A program made the position numbers and the translations under genes. Below, piece after piece: positions 18,698-28,600 of a stretch of DNA of 64,000 nt. Source of the DNA: Fibrella forsythiae (GTDB lineage: Bacteria; Bacteroidota; Bacteroidia; Cytophagales; Spirosomataceae); assembly GCF_017353175.1 (NCBI RefSeq), contig NZ_JAFMYW010000002.1, forward strand, positions 186,001-250,000, read 5' to 3'. The notes below the pieces were generated by a model. It worked only from the letters and a program-made list of their open reading frames with translations, made no database searches and was not told the origin of the DNA. Positions within the stretch are counted from its first letter, which is position 1, and each line of letters begins with the position of its first letter.

Positions 18698-19480
18698 ATG
18701 CAACTTATGAGCGAGAAAAAACCGCTGATTCTGGTAACCAATGATGATGGCATCACCTCGAGGGGCATTGCCTTTTTAGTCGACTGCATGCAGGAGCTGG
18801 GCAATGTGGTGGTAGTGGCTCCCAATAGCCCACAGTCGGGAATGGGCCACGCCATTACCATTGCCAATCCGTTACGATTGTATCCGACAACAGTATTTCC
18901 TGAGTTGCCTGCCTACGAATGTTCAGGTACGCCCGCCGACTGCGTAAAGCTGGCTAAACACCACGTTTTGAAAGATAATGCTCCCGACCTGGTGGTTAGT
19001 GGCATCAATCACGGGAGTAATTCAGCCATTAGCATTCTGTATTCGGGAACCATGTCTGCGGCTATTGAAGCAGCTATAGAAGGCATTCCGGCAATTGGGT
19101 TTTCGCTCGCCGACTACACGCGGGAACCCGATTTTTCGCATACACGTGAGTACGTTCTATCCATCGCCAGAAACGTTCTGGAAAAAGGAATCAAGAAAGG
19201 TGTGGCGCTGAATGTAAACTTCCCGGCGCGGAGCCCGGAACCACTGAACGGGGTGAAAATATGCCGTCAGGCCGATGCAAAATGGCAGGAGATTTTCGAC
19301 GAACGCCGCGACCCGAATGGCCGACGCTATTTCTGGCTGGCTGGCGAATTTGTGAATAACGACCCTGGTAAAGACACTGACGAGTATGCACTCTCGCAGA
19401 ATTACGTGTCGGTTGTTCCCTGCCAATACGATCTGACCGCCTACGATACGATGGCAACAATGAGTGAGTGGAATTTATAA
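18698..19480 (+). CDS. surE: 5'/3'-nucleotidase SurE
   Basis: SurE removes phosphate from nucleoside monophosphates in a metal-dependent way. The frame shows the N-terminal LVTNDDG metal-binding motif, SPQSGMGHAIT, SGINHGSN and YSGTMSAAIEA, all family hallmarks, and ends near residue 260. The frame extends upstream to a GTG at 18638, but TACCTTTG within that stretch and the usual position of the NDDG motif favour the ATG at 18698 or 18707. It stands alone between divergent and parallel neighbours; an intergenic palindrome follows. Confidence 0.93.
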   Translation: MQLMSEKKPLILVTNDDGITSRGIAFLVDCMQELGNVVVVAPNSPQSGMGHAITIANPLRLYPTTVFPELPAYECSGTPADCVKLAKHHVLKDNAPDLVVSGINHGSNSAISILYSGTMSAAIEAAIEGIPAIGFSLADYTREPDFSHTREYVLSIARNVLEKGIKKGVALNVNFPARSPEPLNGVKICRQADAKWQEIFDERRDPNGRRYFWLAGEFVNNDPGKDTDEYALSQNYVSVVPCQYDLTAYDTMATMSEWNL

Positions 19481-19570
19481 GTTTACAGTCTGCTGTCTTT
19501 TGTTTTCAGTTGCCCGGCCAATGCCGTTTCTCCCAGGAGAAACGGCAGCCGGAAGCAGAAGGCAGCAAAC
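19481..19570. repeat. Intergenic palindromic element after surE
   Basis: The element begins directly after the surE stop with GTTTACAGTCTGCTGTCTT and ends with AGAAGGCAGCAAAC. A perfect inner hairpin, GCCGTTTCTCC paired with GGAGAAACGGC, surrounds a two-base centre (CA). It resembles the element at 58610-58707 in outer sequence. Confidence 0.65.
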
Positions 19571-19586
19571 GCCTTAACTCAATAGT

Positions 19587-21143
19587 ATGGCAATTCTTGG
19601 AAGCTTACTGAAACGCGGTATACGGCTGACCAATGTGGTGCAACGTCGTAAAAAGTTGAACCCTTTTCGGGCGCAGAAGAAGACGCTGTTAAAGCTGATC
19701 GAGAAAGCGCGCTATACGGAATTTGGGCAGCAGTATAAATTCGATGAGGTGCTGCGTGAGGGGCATTTTGGTAGTGAACGGGCTTTCTATGAGGCCTATA
19801 AGCGGAATGTACCCGTTTACGACTACAACTCTCTTTTTGGGGCCTGGTGGCATCGGTCACTGGCAGGCGAAAAAAATATAACCTGGCCGGGTCGTGTGAA
19901 CTATTTCGCGCTAAGCTCGGGTACGTCGGAAGCCGCTTCGAAGTACATTCCGGTGACGAAGGCCATGAGTAAGGCTATCCAGAAAACGAGTATCCGCCAG
20001 ATTCTGACGCTCGGAAAATACCAGCATTTGCCAGCGTCTCTCTACGAAAAGGGCTATCTGATGCTGGGCGGTAGCACTAAGCTAAATGCTCGGGAAGGGC
20101 ACTTTGAAGGTGATCTGAGCGGTATTACGGCTGGTAAGATTCCATTCTGGTTTCAGCGGTTTTACAAGCCGGGTCCCGAAATCGCTCAGGAACGCGACTG
20201 GGGTGTTAAACTTGATGAAATTACCGAGCAGGCGGCCGATTGGGACATTGGGTACGTGGTTGGTGTGCCCGCCTGGATTCAATTGCTGATGGAGAAGATC
20301 ATCGCCCATTACAAGGTAAAAACGATCCACGATATCTGGCCGAATCTGGAAGTATTCTGTCACGGTGGCGTATCGTTCGAACCCTACAAACAAGGGTTCG
20401 AAAAGCTGCTGGCGCATCCCATAACCTATATTGAAACGTACCTGGCGTCGGAGGGGTTTATTGCCTACCAAACCCACCCGCAGGCTGAAGGGATGCAGTT
20501 GGTCCTGAACAACGGGATTTTTCATGAGTTTGTCCCCTTCAACGAAACCAATTTTTCGTCTGATGGCGTGATGGTTGACAACCCGGAGACACTGATGATT
20601 GATGAGGTTGAGGAAGGAAAAGAATACGCCCTGCTGCTGTCGACCTGCGCGGGAACATGGCGCTATTTGATTGGTGACACCATCAGGTTTACCTCGGTCA
20701 GAAAAGCGGAGATCGTTATTACCGGCCGCACAAAGTTTTTCCTGAGCCTGTGTGGTGAGCATTTGTCCGTCGATAATATGAATAAAGCGGTTGAGCTATC
20801 GGCGCGGGAGATGAGCGTTGATGTGCGGGAGTTTACGGTGGCCGGAATTAACCACGATCCCCTTTTCGCGCATCACTGGTACATCGGCACCGACGGAAAC
20901 GTAGATGCTGACCAACTCCGCAACCGGATTGATGCACATCTGTCGGAACTGAACGATGACTACGCTACCGAACGAAAACATGCGTTGAAGAATGTGTTTC
21001 TGACTGTGTTGCCAACGCATACATTCTACAACTGGATGGAAGCGCGTGGAAAAATGGGCGGCCAGCACAAATTTCCGCGTGTGTTGAAAAAAGGGCAAAT
21101 TGCTGAATGGCAGGCCTTTATTGAAAAATACGTGGAACCGTAA
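19587..21143 (+). CDS. GH3-family acyl-adenylating enzyme
   Basis: The 518-residue protein matches bacterial relatives of plant GH3 enzymes, which activate a carboxylic acid with ATP and couple it to an amino acid. The ATP-binding loop is seen as YFALSSGTSEAASKYIP (about residue 110), followed by HGGVSFEPYKQGFEKLL and the C-terminal half with WRYLIGDTIRFTS and ITGRTKFFLSLCGEHLS. The last part, AHHWYIGTDGN to FPRVLKKGQ, is the usual mobile domain. Substrates of bacterial members are largely unknown. It lies 33 bases ahead of the M1 peptidase gene and may share its transcript. Confidence 0.88.
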   Translation: MAILGSLLKRGIRLTNVVQRRKKLNPFRAQKKTLLKLIEKARYTEFGQQYKFDEVLREGHFGSERAFYEAYKRNVPVYDYNSLFGAWWHRSLAGEKNITWPGRVNYFALSSGTSEAASKYIPVTKAMSKAIQKTSIRQILTLGKYQHLPASLYEKGYLMLGGSTKLNAREGHFEGDLSGITAGKIPFWFQRFYKPGPEIAQERDWGVKLDEITEQAADWDIGYVVGVPAWIQLLMEKIIAHYKVKTIHDIWPNLEVFCHGGVSFEPYKQGFEKLLAHPITYIETYLASEGFIAYQTHPQAEGMQLVLNNGIFHEFVPFNETNFSSDGVMVDNPETLMIDEVEEGKEYALLLSTCAGTWRYLIGDTIRFTSVRKAEIVITGRTKFFLSLCGEHLSVDNMNKAVELSAREMSVDVREFTVAGINHDPLFAHHWYIGTDGNVDADQLRNRIDAHLSELNDDYATERKHALKNVFLTVLPTHTFYNWMEARGKMGGQHKFPRVLKKGQIAEWQAFIEKYVEP

Positions 21144-21175
21144 TCTGTTGCGGCTCTACATAACTACCACCACCC

Positions 21176-23116
21176 ATGCGACCATGCTACTTGCTGCTTC
21201 TGCTGCTTCCCGGCCTGGCAAATGCCCTTGCGCCGCCGCTTAGCCCGCGCAATGCCAATTACCGGATCGATGTTCGGCTGAATACAGATACGAAGCGGCT
21301 GGATGGAAAGCAAACGTTGACCTGGCGGAATACATCGCCCGATCAGATTCGGGAGTTGCAGTTTCACATGTATCTGAACGCCTTTAAAGACGCCAATTCC
21401 ACGTTCATGCGGGAGTCGGGCGGGCAGTTGCGGGGTGATGCGCTGGATAAGTCGAAACCGCAGAATTTCGGCTGGACAAAGCTGACGGCGCTGACCGATC
21501 AGCGAACGGGCGAAAGCCTGATTGGCCAGGTTCAGTTTATTCAGCCCGATGATCGGGCCGCAGGTACGTTCAATCCCGACGATCGGACAGTGATTCGGGT
21601 GCCGCTGAGCAGACCCGTTGCACCCGGTGAGACAATCGTGCTCGATATGGCGTTTCAGGCCAAGTTGCCCAAGATCTTCGCGCGTACTGGTTTCGATAAA
21701 GACTTTTTTCTGGTCGGGCAGTGGTTTCCGAAAATCGGTGTGTACGAACCGGCCGGTATGCGTGGGCGCAACGTTGGTGGTTGGAACTGCCATCAGTTTC
21801 ATGCACATTCGGAATTCTACGCTGACTATGGCACCTACGACGTAGCCATAACCACGCCACAGGCATTTAAAATAGGCGCAACGGGTTGGCAAACAGGTGA
21901 AACCAGTCTGAAGGATGGCCACAGAACCACCCGCTGGCACGCCGACGATGTTATAGATTTCGCCTGGACAGCATCGCCCCATTACGAACTGATTGACAGT
22001 CAGTGGCAAGGAAAATCAGGCGTGCCGGTTAAGATTCGGTTGATGATGCAGCCTGAACACAGCGATCAGGCGCAACGCCATTTCGATGCGGCCAAAGCAG
22101 CGTTGGCATATTTCGACACGTACCTGGGCCGGTATCCGTATTCGACCCTGACCATCGTTGACCCGCCACTGCGGGCTTCGGGGGCTGCTGGTATGGAGTA
22201 CCCGACGTTCATTACCGCAGGCACGTCCTGGGCCATTCCCAACGGACTTCGCTTCCCGGAGATGGTAACCGTGCATGAGTTTGGCCACCAATATTTTATG
22301 CTGCTTTTGGCTAGCAACGAGTTTGAAGAAGCCTGGCTCGATGAAGGGTTTAACCAGTATTACGAAGGCCGGATCATGGATGCCACGTTCGGCCCCCAAC
22401 GCGGTATGGTTGATTGGTTTGGTTTTCGGATGGGCGATATGGAAGCATCGCGCGATGGGTACGTTCATATGGACAACCCGGCCATCAGCCCGTCGTATGG
22501 CAATGTATGGCAACTACCATCGAGCAATTATGGCGAGCTGACGTATTCAAAAACGGCCACCTGGCTGCGAACGCTTGACGGACTGGTAGGCCGTTCGGTA
22601 ATGGATGAGATCATGCAGACGTACTTTAACCGCTGGCAGTTTAAGCATCCTAACGCCCAGAGTTTTATCGATGTAGTAAACGATGTGGTGCCGCGCCGTC
22701 TTGGGCCAAAATATGGCCCGAATTTAAACTGGTTCTTTGACCAGGTGCTCTTTGGCGATCAGGTCTGCGACTACAAACTGGCCCGCCTAACCAACCGCAC
22801 CAACAGTCCTGCTACGCTACGCATAGATCGGCTGGGTGATATGCAATTACCTGTTGAGGTTCTGGTTCATTACGAAAATGGCCAGGAGGAAACGCTTTTC
22901 TGGGATGGAAAAGCACGCACGCATACGTTTACTGCACCTAAAAAGGGCCGCGTAGTGTGGGCACAGGTTGATCCAAAGCAGAAGCTATTTATGGATGTGA
23001 ATGTGTTAAATAACAGCTATTCGGTTAGCCCGTCGGCGGCACCATCAGCGAAGTATGCTACCCGGTTTCTGTTTTGGATAGAGAACGCCATGCAATGGCT
23101 GGCCTGGCTGGCTTAA
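21176..23116 (+). CDS. Secreted M1-family zinc metallopeptidase
   Basis: This 646-residue protein starts with a signal peptide (about 1-18, LLLLLLPGLANA). It carries the M1 catalytic site: HEFGH at residues 367-371, with the third zinc ligand Glu at 390 in WLDEGFN, exactly 18 residues on. AAGMEYP (about 336-342) takes the place of the GxMEN substrate-binding motif. The N-terminal part (VRLNTDTKRLDGKQTLTWRN) is the beta-saddle domain of M1 enzymes. It probably trims peptides in the periplasm. It follows the GH3 gene by 32 bases. It ends with a hydrophobic tail (FLFWIENAMQWLAWLA), an unusual feature that might be a membrane anchor. Confidence 0.92.
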   Translation: MRPCYLLLLLLPGLANALAPPLSPRNANYRIDVRLNTDTKRLDGKQTLTWRNTSPDQIRELQFHMYLNAFKDANSTFMRESGGQLRGDALDKSKPQNFGWTKLTALTDQRTGESLIGQVQFIQPDDRAAGTFNPDDRTVIRVPLSRPVAPGETIVLDMAFQAKLPKIFARTGFDKDFFLVGQWFPKIGVYEPAGMRGRNVGGWNCHQFHAHSEFYADYGTYDVAITTPQAFKIGATGWQTGETSLKDGHRTTRWHADDVIDFAWTASPHYELIDSQWQGKSGVPVKIRLMMQPEHSDQAQRHFDAAKAALAYFDTYLGRYPYSTLTIVDPPLRASGAAGMEYPTFITAGTSWAIPNGLRFPEMVTVHEFGHQYFMLLLASNEFEEAWLDEGFNQYYEGRIMDATFGPQRGMVDWFGFRMGDMEASRDGYVHMDNPAISPSYGNVWQLPSSNYGELTYSKTATWLRTLDGLVGRSVMDEIMQTYFNRWQFKHPNAQSFIDVVNDVVPRRLGPKYGPNLNWFFDQVLFGDQVCDYKLARLTNRTNSPATLRIDRLGDMQLPVEVLVHYENGQEETLFWDGKARTHTFTAPKKGRVVWAQVDPKQKLFMDVNVLNNSYSVSPSAAPSAKYATRFLFWIENAMQWLAWLA

Positions 23117-23213
23117 ATTCCAGGTACGTTACCAGAAATGTGAATGTATATTAATTTCGGTGAAGCATTCATTTTATCAGAATCGTAACAGCTGTCATAC
23201 AACGTACCTAAAA

Positions 23214-23270
23214 AATCAGAAAGGGCGTTGCTCGATCACTAAAAGTGATTGAGCAACGCCCTTTCTGATT
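23214..23270. terminator. Long bidirectional hairpin between convergent genes
   Basis: A perfect 20-bp outer stem (23214-23233 with 23251-23270) continues after one mismatch into ATCACT/AGTGAT around AAA. It is preceded by AAAAA. It separates the M1 peptidase gene from the DUF4397 gene coming from the other side. Confidence 0.85.
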
Positions 23271-23282
23271 CAAGCGTCAACT

Positions 23283-24020
23283 CTATTTCACTGTATACGT
23301 AAACAGTGTAGGGGCGGCTGTTCCGGTGCGGCCAACGGCACCACGAACCACCAACGTGTATTTACGACCCTGATTCAGCGTGTTAAAACTGAGCGCGGTT
23401 CCGATAGCCGTGGTTGTACCGGTGCTACGGATCTGTAACGAGTACGGCGATGCAGCTGCGTTGGGATCGACCTCAACATAGGCTGATACCCCTTTATAGG
23501 CCAGATTGGTTACGGGTGTGGTCACCGTTGCTGGTGTACCCGAGGCGATGGCAAGGTCTACCGATTGGCCGGTACTAAGCAGATTCAACACCCGAATGTA
23601 GTTTTTCTTCGGGTTGGCTACCGTTTGATCATCGTCGATGATAAAACCTACTGGCGCTGCCGCAGTACCGGCAGCAACTACCGAGTAGTACTTGTCAGCT
23701 TCCAGGGCAACGGGCGCGGTCAGAACAGCCGTTTCTGCAACGGTACCTGAGGCTACCGTTGACACTTTCAGGGTCGTTTGCCCTGGCATAAGCGCCGAAT
23801 ACTCTGTTGGGAACGAAGTGCCGTAGGCGAGCGCTGTACCGTTTAGTTTCGTATCGTTGGCAAACACGTTCACCGTTGGCCCGTCAACTACAGCGTGCAC
23901 GAATTTTACCCGTGCCCCGGTAGCCGGAATCTGGTTACTCTGGATATCGCTTTTCGTACCGCAGGCACTTAGAAGCAAACCTAATCCGCCGAGGAGGTAT
24001 ATGGTTGTTATCTTAAACAT
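23283..24020 (-). CDS. DUF4397-domain lipoprotein
   Basis: The 245-residue protein has a lipoprotein signal ending in LLLSAC (Cys20). It is followed by two repeats of the beta-rich DUF4397 fold (about 35-120 and 135-240; ARVKFVHAVVDGPTVNVFAND and NYIRVLNLLSTGQSVDLAI mark the starts). DUF4397 proteins are surface or periplasmic lipoproteins with no established role. It is the last gene of the susC-susD-DUF4397 operon on this strand and may help bind or hold the ligand of that system. Confidence 0.8.
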   Translation of the reverse strand: MFKITTIYLLGGLGLLLSACGTKSDIQSNQIPATGARVKFVHAVVDGPTVNVFANDTKLNGTALAYGTSFPTEYSALMPGQTTLKVSTVASGTVAETAVLTAPVALEADKYYSVVAAGTAAAPVGFIIDDDQTVANPKKNYIRVLNLLSTGQSVDLAIASGTPATVTTPVTNLAYKGVSAYVEVDPNAAASPYSLQIRSTGTTTAIGTALSFNTLNQGRKYTLVVRGAVGRTGTAAPTLFTYTVK

Positions 24021-24050
24021 CTTAGTTTCTAAAAGAAGGTTTAACCACTA

Positions 24051-24086
24051 GGCAGCACCGGCATGGTACGTTGGCCAGCCGGTGCG
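24051..24086. repeat. Hairpin between the SusD and DUF4397 genes
   Basis: GGCAGCACCGGC pairs with GCCGGTGCGTTGCC, with a small bulge, around a loop containing GGTACGTT. On the minus strand, where both neighbouring genes are read, it could lower downstream expression or protect the susCD message. Confidence 0.45.
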
Positions 24087-24095
24087 TTGCCTTTT

Positions 24096-25616
24096 TTAGG
24101 GTTGAGAGAACCACATCGGAACTGTGTGATAGTCTGGCTTATCGGCACCGATCTTGGCCAGTGAAGCTGAATTCCACATGTATTCCGAGTTGAACCGGGG
24201 ACGTACCCGCTGTACCGTTTTGCCACTGTTATCGGGGAACAGGCTGGCTGGCGGAGTAAAGCTGGTATAGATGTCCGGGCTGTACTGGAAGCGACGCATA
24301 TCAACCCAGGTTTCGAGCATACCGTGGCCATACATGGCGATGTATTTCTGGAGCATGATGTTGCTCAGCGTCAGGTCGGCGGCGGTTTGAGCCACTGCTT
24401 TACTGGCCAGGTACGTTGCCCGCTGGGCAGCTGTTACACGTTTCGTTGCGTCTGTTTCCAGGCTGTTCAACAGATCGAAGCTGGCATTGATGCCGTTTCT
24501 ATAAGCAACTAGCGCAGTAGCCCGGTCACCTTTTCGGAAAGCCGCTTCGGCTTTGATAAACTGCAATTCACCGTAAGTCATCAGCGGATAAGGGGCGTTA
24601 TCGCGGAACATACCCCGGCCAATGCCCGACAGTGCTACGGTGTTGCCACCCCAGAACGTTGGAATGAAGGCTGGCGTATTCGCTGCATTCGGGTCGCCCT
24701 GCCCCGGAGCAATAGCGCGATAGACGCCATCGGCCGAGGGGTTGAAGAGCAACGTCTGACGAGGGTCAGGAGCGCCCATCGTCGTACCGTTCATCAGGTT
24801 CATTGCAAAGAGGGCTGGCCGGTAAGAACCGAGGTTATTCCGCAACGGGCCGAAGAAGTTCGAGTCGTCGGAGTTTGATCCGTTATGCGGCACCAGGAAG
24901 TTGTCGGCATTGCTGGCCAGTGATTTATCCACGAACGCAATAACATCATCGGGTTTGTAGCTGGCTTTGTTGCTGATGTGGTTGGCATTACGAGCCAATA
25001 CGGCATACACAAACTTGGTCCATTTGGCGCGGTCGCCGCCGTAAACCAGATCGGCGCGGGTAACAGTACCGGGTGTAATCGGGTCTTCTTTAGCCAGATC
25101 GGCCAGGGCGGCATTCGCCTGCGTTACTGCCTCGGCATATGCTACTTCCTGCGGATCGAAATCGAATGAGTAGCGGCCAAACTCAAACACCTGCTTCACA
25201 ATCATATCGCCATGCCAGTCGGTAGTTGACTGCAGGCTCCAGGCCCATATGGCCTTGGCAATGCCACCGTAGGTTGGCCGGTTGGTTTTGGCGGCATCGT
25301 CCATGATCAGGAACAGGTTGGCCCCATTTCCGAAATAGTGTGACCGCCATTTCTCCGCGCCTGCATCCGAACTGGCGGCGTAACCCTGCCGATCCCAGAC
25401 GTTTGATGCTGTAGTGAATGCCCAGTTTTGGATGAACGAACCGGCATATCGGCTATCGAACAGTTCACCCCGCGCCATCTGAGCAAACATAGGCGGGAGT
25501 ACTACCGGCGACGAAGCCACCTGTGGCGTACTCGGGTTGGTGTTGACGTCCAGGTAATCTTTACAGCCGCTCGTGCCCAACAACAGGGCCGCGACGATTA
25601 AAAGGTATCTTTTCAT
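24096..25616 (-). CDS. SusD/RagB-family lipoprotein (SusD-like_2 type)
   Basis: SusD proteins are surface lipoproteins that form the lid of a SusC channel and bind its ligand. The 506-residue protein has a lipobox ending in GTSGC (Cys18), KDYLDVNTNPSTPQ directly after it, and tetratricopeptide-like helices including ELQFIKAEAAFRKGDRATALVAYRNGI. It ends in RFNSEYMWN and a PMWFSQP tail. The NTNP sequence and the ending point to the SusD-like_2 group, distinct from the two SusD proteins further along. It starts 15 bases after its SusC partner ends. Confidence 0.88.
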   Translation of the reverse strand: MKRYLLIVAALLLGTSGCKDYLDVNTNPSTPQVASSPVVLPPMFAQMARGELFDSRYAGSFIQNWAFTTASNVWDRQGYAASSDAGAEKWRSHYFGNGANLFLIMDDAAKTNRPTYGGIAKAIWAWSLQSTTDWHGDMIVKQVFEFGRYSFDFDPQEVAYAEAVTQANAALADLAKEDPITPGTVTRADLVYGGDRAKWTKFVYAVLARNANHISNKASYKPDDVIAFVDKSLASNADNFLVPHNGSNSDDSNFFGPLRNNLGSYRPALFAMNLMNGTTMGAPDPRQTLLFNPSADGVYRAIAPGQGDPNAANTPAFIPTFWGGNTVALSGIGRGMFRDNAPYPLMTYGELQFIKAEAAFRKGDRATALVAYRNGINASFDLLNSLETDATKRVTAAQRATYLASKAVAQTAADLTLSNIMLQKYIAMYGHGMLETWVDMRRFQYSPDIYTSFTPPASLFPDNSGKTVQRVRPRFNSEYMWNSASLAKIGADKPDYHTVPMWFSQP

Positions 25617-25630
25617 GAGTTTTGTTGATG

Positions 25631-28600
25631 TTACAATTGGATCTGAACGCCGAACGAATAACCGCGTGGCACGGCCACCGTACCGTAGTCGAAACCAGCA
25701 GCACCACTACCACCCGTTGAGGCGTTCAGGCCGTTGATTGATGGGTCGGCACCGGTGTAGTTGGTCAGCAGAAACAGATCAGTACCGGTGAAGAAAACGC
25801 TGGCACCGCGCAGAATTTTATTATCGCCCAGTAAACTTTTCGGGAAAGAGTACCGCAGTGTGACATCGCGTAGCCGCAGCCAGTTGATGTCATGTTCAAT
25901 AAAGTCAGATTCTACGTAAGCCGTGTTATAGAAGTCGTTGCGAGTGCTGGGCGTAACCTGAATGGTATTCACCGTTGGTTTCTCCGAGTTCTCCAGCCCA
26001 TCGCGCAACACGCCCTTCACAATCCGTGGGGTTTCGCGATCAAGTGTTTTAGTGCTTAAGCCGTTGGCATACAAGAATAACTCGTTGGCGTTGAACACAT
26101 CTCCACCACGACGAATGTCGAGCAGGGCCGACAGTGTGAAGTTCTTGTATCGGAACGAGTTGGTTAGACCCATGGTAAACATCGGGTTGCGGTCGCCGAT
26201 CTCGGTAAAGCTCGTGTTCTTCACAGGATAACCGTTTGCCGGGTTGATCAGGATATCACCCCTGGTATTACGCAGGTAGTCGTTACCGCCGAAAGCTGTG
26301 GCTGGCCGACCGGGGAACAGGCTGTTCCGAACGTTGGCATACATCCAGGTATCTGACAGGTAAAATTCTGACTGGCCAGCCGGCAGGCTCTGTACTACAC
26401 TGTTGTTGCGGGTAAAGTTGACCGTTACGTCCCAGTTGAAATTGGCTTTACGAATTGGGTTACCCGTCAACAGCAGTTCAAGTCCCCGGCTTTCGATGGT
26501 GCCGCTGTTGATGTATTGCAGGATGAAACCCGTGGCATAGCTAAGTCGCGGGGCTGAAATCTGATTCTCCGCTTTGCGATTGAAGTAGGCCGCATCGATG
26601 CCCAGCCGTCCGTTAAACAGCCGAACATCGGCACCAATTTCATACGATGACGTACGTTCGGGTACCAGAATACCGTTACCACCCGTCACATTGTAAGCCA
26701 GACCACCGCCCGTTGTTACCTGACCCAGCAAGTTCGACTGTGTGATGTAAGGCACCGGCGCATCTTTACCTACTTCGGCATACGACGCCCGCAGCTTGGC
26801 GAATGAAATCAGCTTGCCACCTTGCAGGTTAGGTAGTTCAGTCAACACAAAACTGCCGCTCACCGATGGGTAAAAGAATGAGTTGTTTGCCTCGGGCAAC
26901 GTACTCGACCAGTCATTGCGGCCCGTCACGGTCAGGTACAGCATGCTTTCGTAGCTGGCCGTAAACTGACCGAACACCGCCTGACGACGAATCAGGTTCA
27001 GCGTGTTTTTGGCGCGTTGTGTGGTTGGCAGCGTGTTATTGATACCGTTGAAATCCACTTCGTAGAATTGTTCGCCCCGAACCGCATCAACATTATACCG
27101 ACGATCATCAAACGACGTACCCAGCAGCAACGACGTGCTGATTTTGCCGAAGTCTTTCTTGCCCGTAACCAGCAATTGACCATTCAGCAACTGGCTGATC
27201 TCGGTGTAGTTTTCAATGCTTCCCCGCGTGGCAATAGCCCGGTTCGATTGGGGGTGGAACAGCAGGTTACCCGTTGTCGAGTAAATATCGGCGCCAACAA
27301 GGCCCTGTACTTTCAGCCACGACAGCGGATCATACGTCAGCGTTACGTTGCCCAGCACGCGGTTCGTCTGGTCTTTGTTCTTGTTCTTATAAACGTCGAA
27401 AAACGGGTTGTCAATGTCCTGTGTGTCGCTGTTTGGGTTCAGACGGCGGCGTGTTCCATCGTTGTTCGTGTAATTACGCGCATCATCAGTCTGAGGCCAT
27501 GATAGCAGGGCTAGCAACGTGCTACCCGCACCCTTACCCGCTTTTGTGTTGCTGGTGTTGATGTAGTTAAACGTGGTGCTGGCTTCCAGTTTGTTGGTGA
27601 TCTTGCTATTTCCTGCCAGCCGGACCGATAGCCGTTTGTAATCGGTTGTTGGAACAACGCCCTGCTGGCCCGTGTAGCCTACGCTGAGACGATACGACGA
27701 CCTATCGTTACCCCCTTCCAGACCCAGGTTGTGGCGGCTGGTGTAGCCCGTCTGGAAAAAGTTGTTCAGGTTGTCGTACAGCGGTACGTCTGACGCGTAC
27801 TTGGGGCCGAAATACAGGCGGGTTGGCGTACTGAAGGTGCCATTGTCACCGGGACCGTATGTTTTCTGGTAAGCCGGAAAGCGATATACGTCTTCAAAAC
27901 GGAAGGCATTATCATAGGTAATTCGGCCGCGACCGGCTGCTCCACTTCCCTTCTTTGTCGTAATAACGATTGCACCCGAGGCGGCATCAAGGCCGTAAAG
28001 GGCTGATGCTTCCGGCCCTTTCAGGATCGTCAGCGTTTCAATATCGTTTGGATTGATATCGGCGCCCCGGTTCTGGTAATCGTTGTTGCGGTTTGGCGAG
28101 TCAGATACCAACGCACCCTGGTTGAACGTCCGGTTGTCGATCGGCAGACCATCTACTACGAACAGCGGCTGGTTATTACCGCCAATTGAACTGATACCGC
28201 GCAGGGTAATTGAGGTCGACGCCCCGGGGTTGCCACTGGTGGGTGTGATTGAGGCCCCCGCCACCCGTCCGTTCAGGGCGTTCAGGAAGTTGTCGCGCTG
28301 TGTTTCAGCAATCACGTTCCCTTTCACTTCCTGAACCGAATAGCCCAGCGCCCGTTTTTCCTGCTTTACACCAAGGGCCGTTACAACTACTTCGTTGAGT
28401 TGGTTGTCATCGGCCTGCATGGTTACGTCGATCACTTCGGCGTTGCCAACAACGACATCGCGCAGTTTATTGCCAATGAAACTGAAGCGTAGCGTTTGGC
28501 CCACATTGGCCTGAATACGGTAATTGCCGTCAGCGTCGGCAGTGGTTCCGCGGGCCGTGCCGAGCACAATGACACTGGCCCCTGGAATTGGCTTGTTGTC

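Noticed and set aside
21164-22009. Minus-strand open frame of 281 codons
   Set aside because: It lies opposite the well-supported M1 peptidase gene, and its composition is that of an antisense frame in GC-rich coding DNA.
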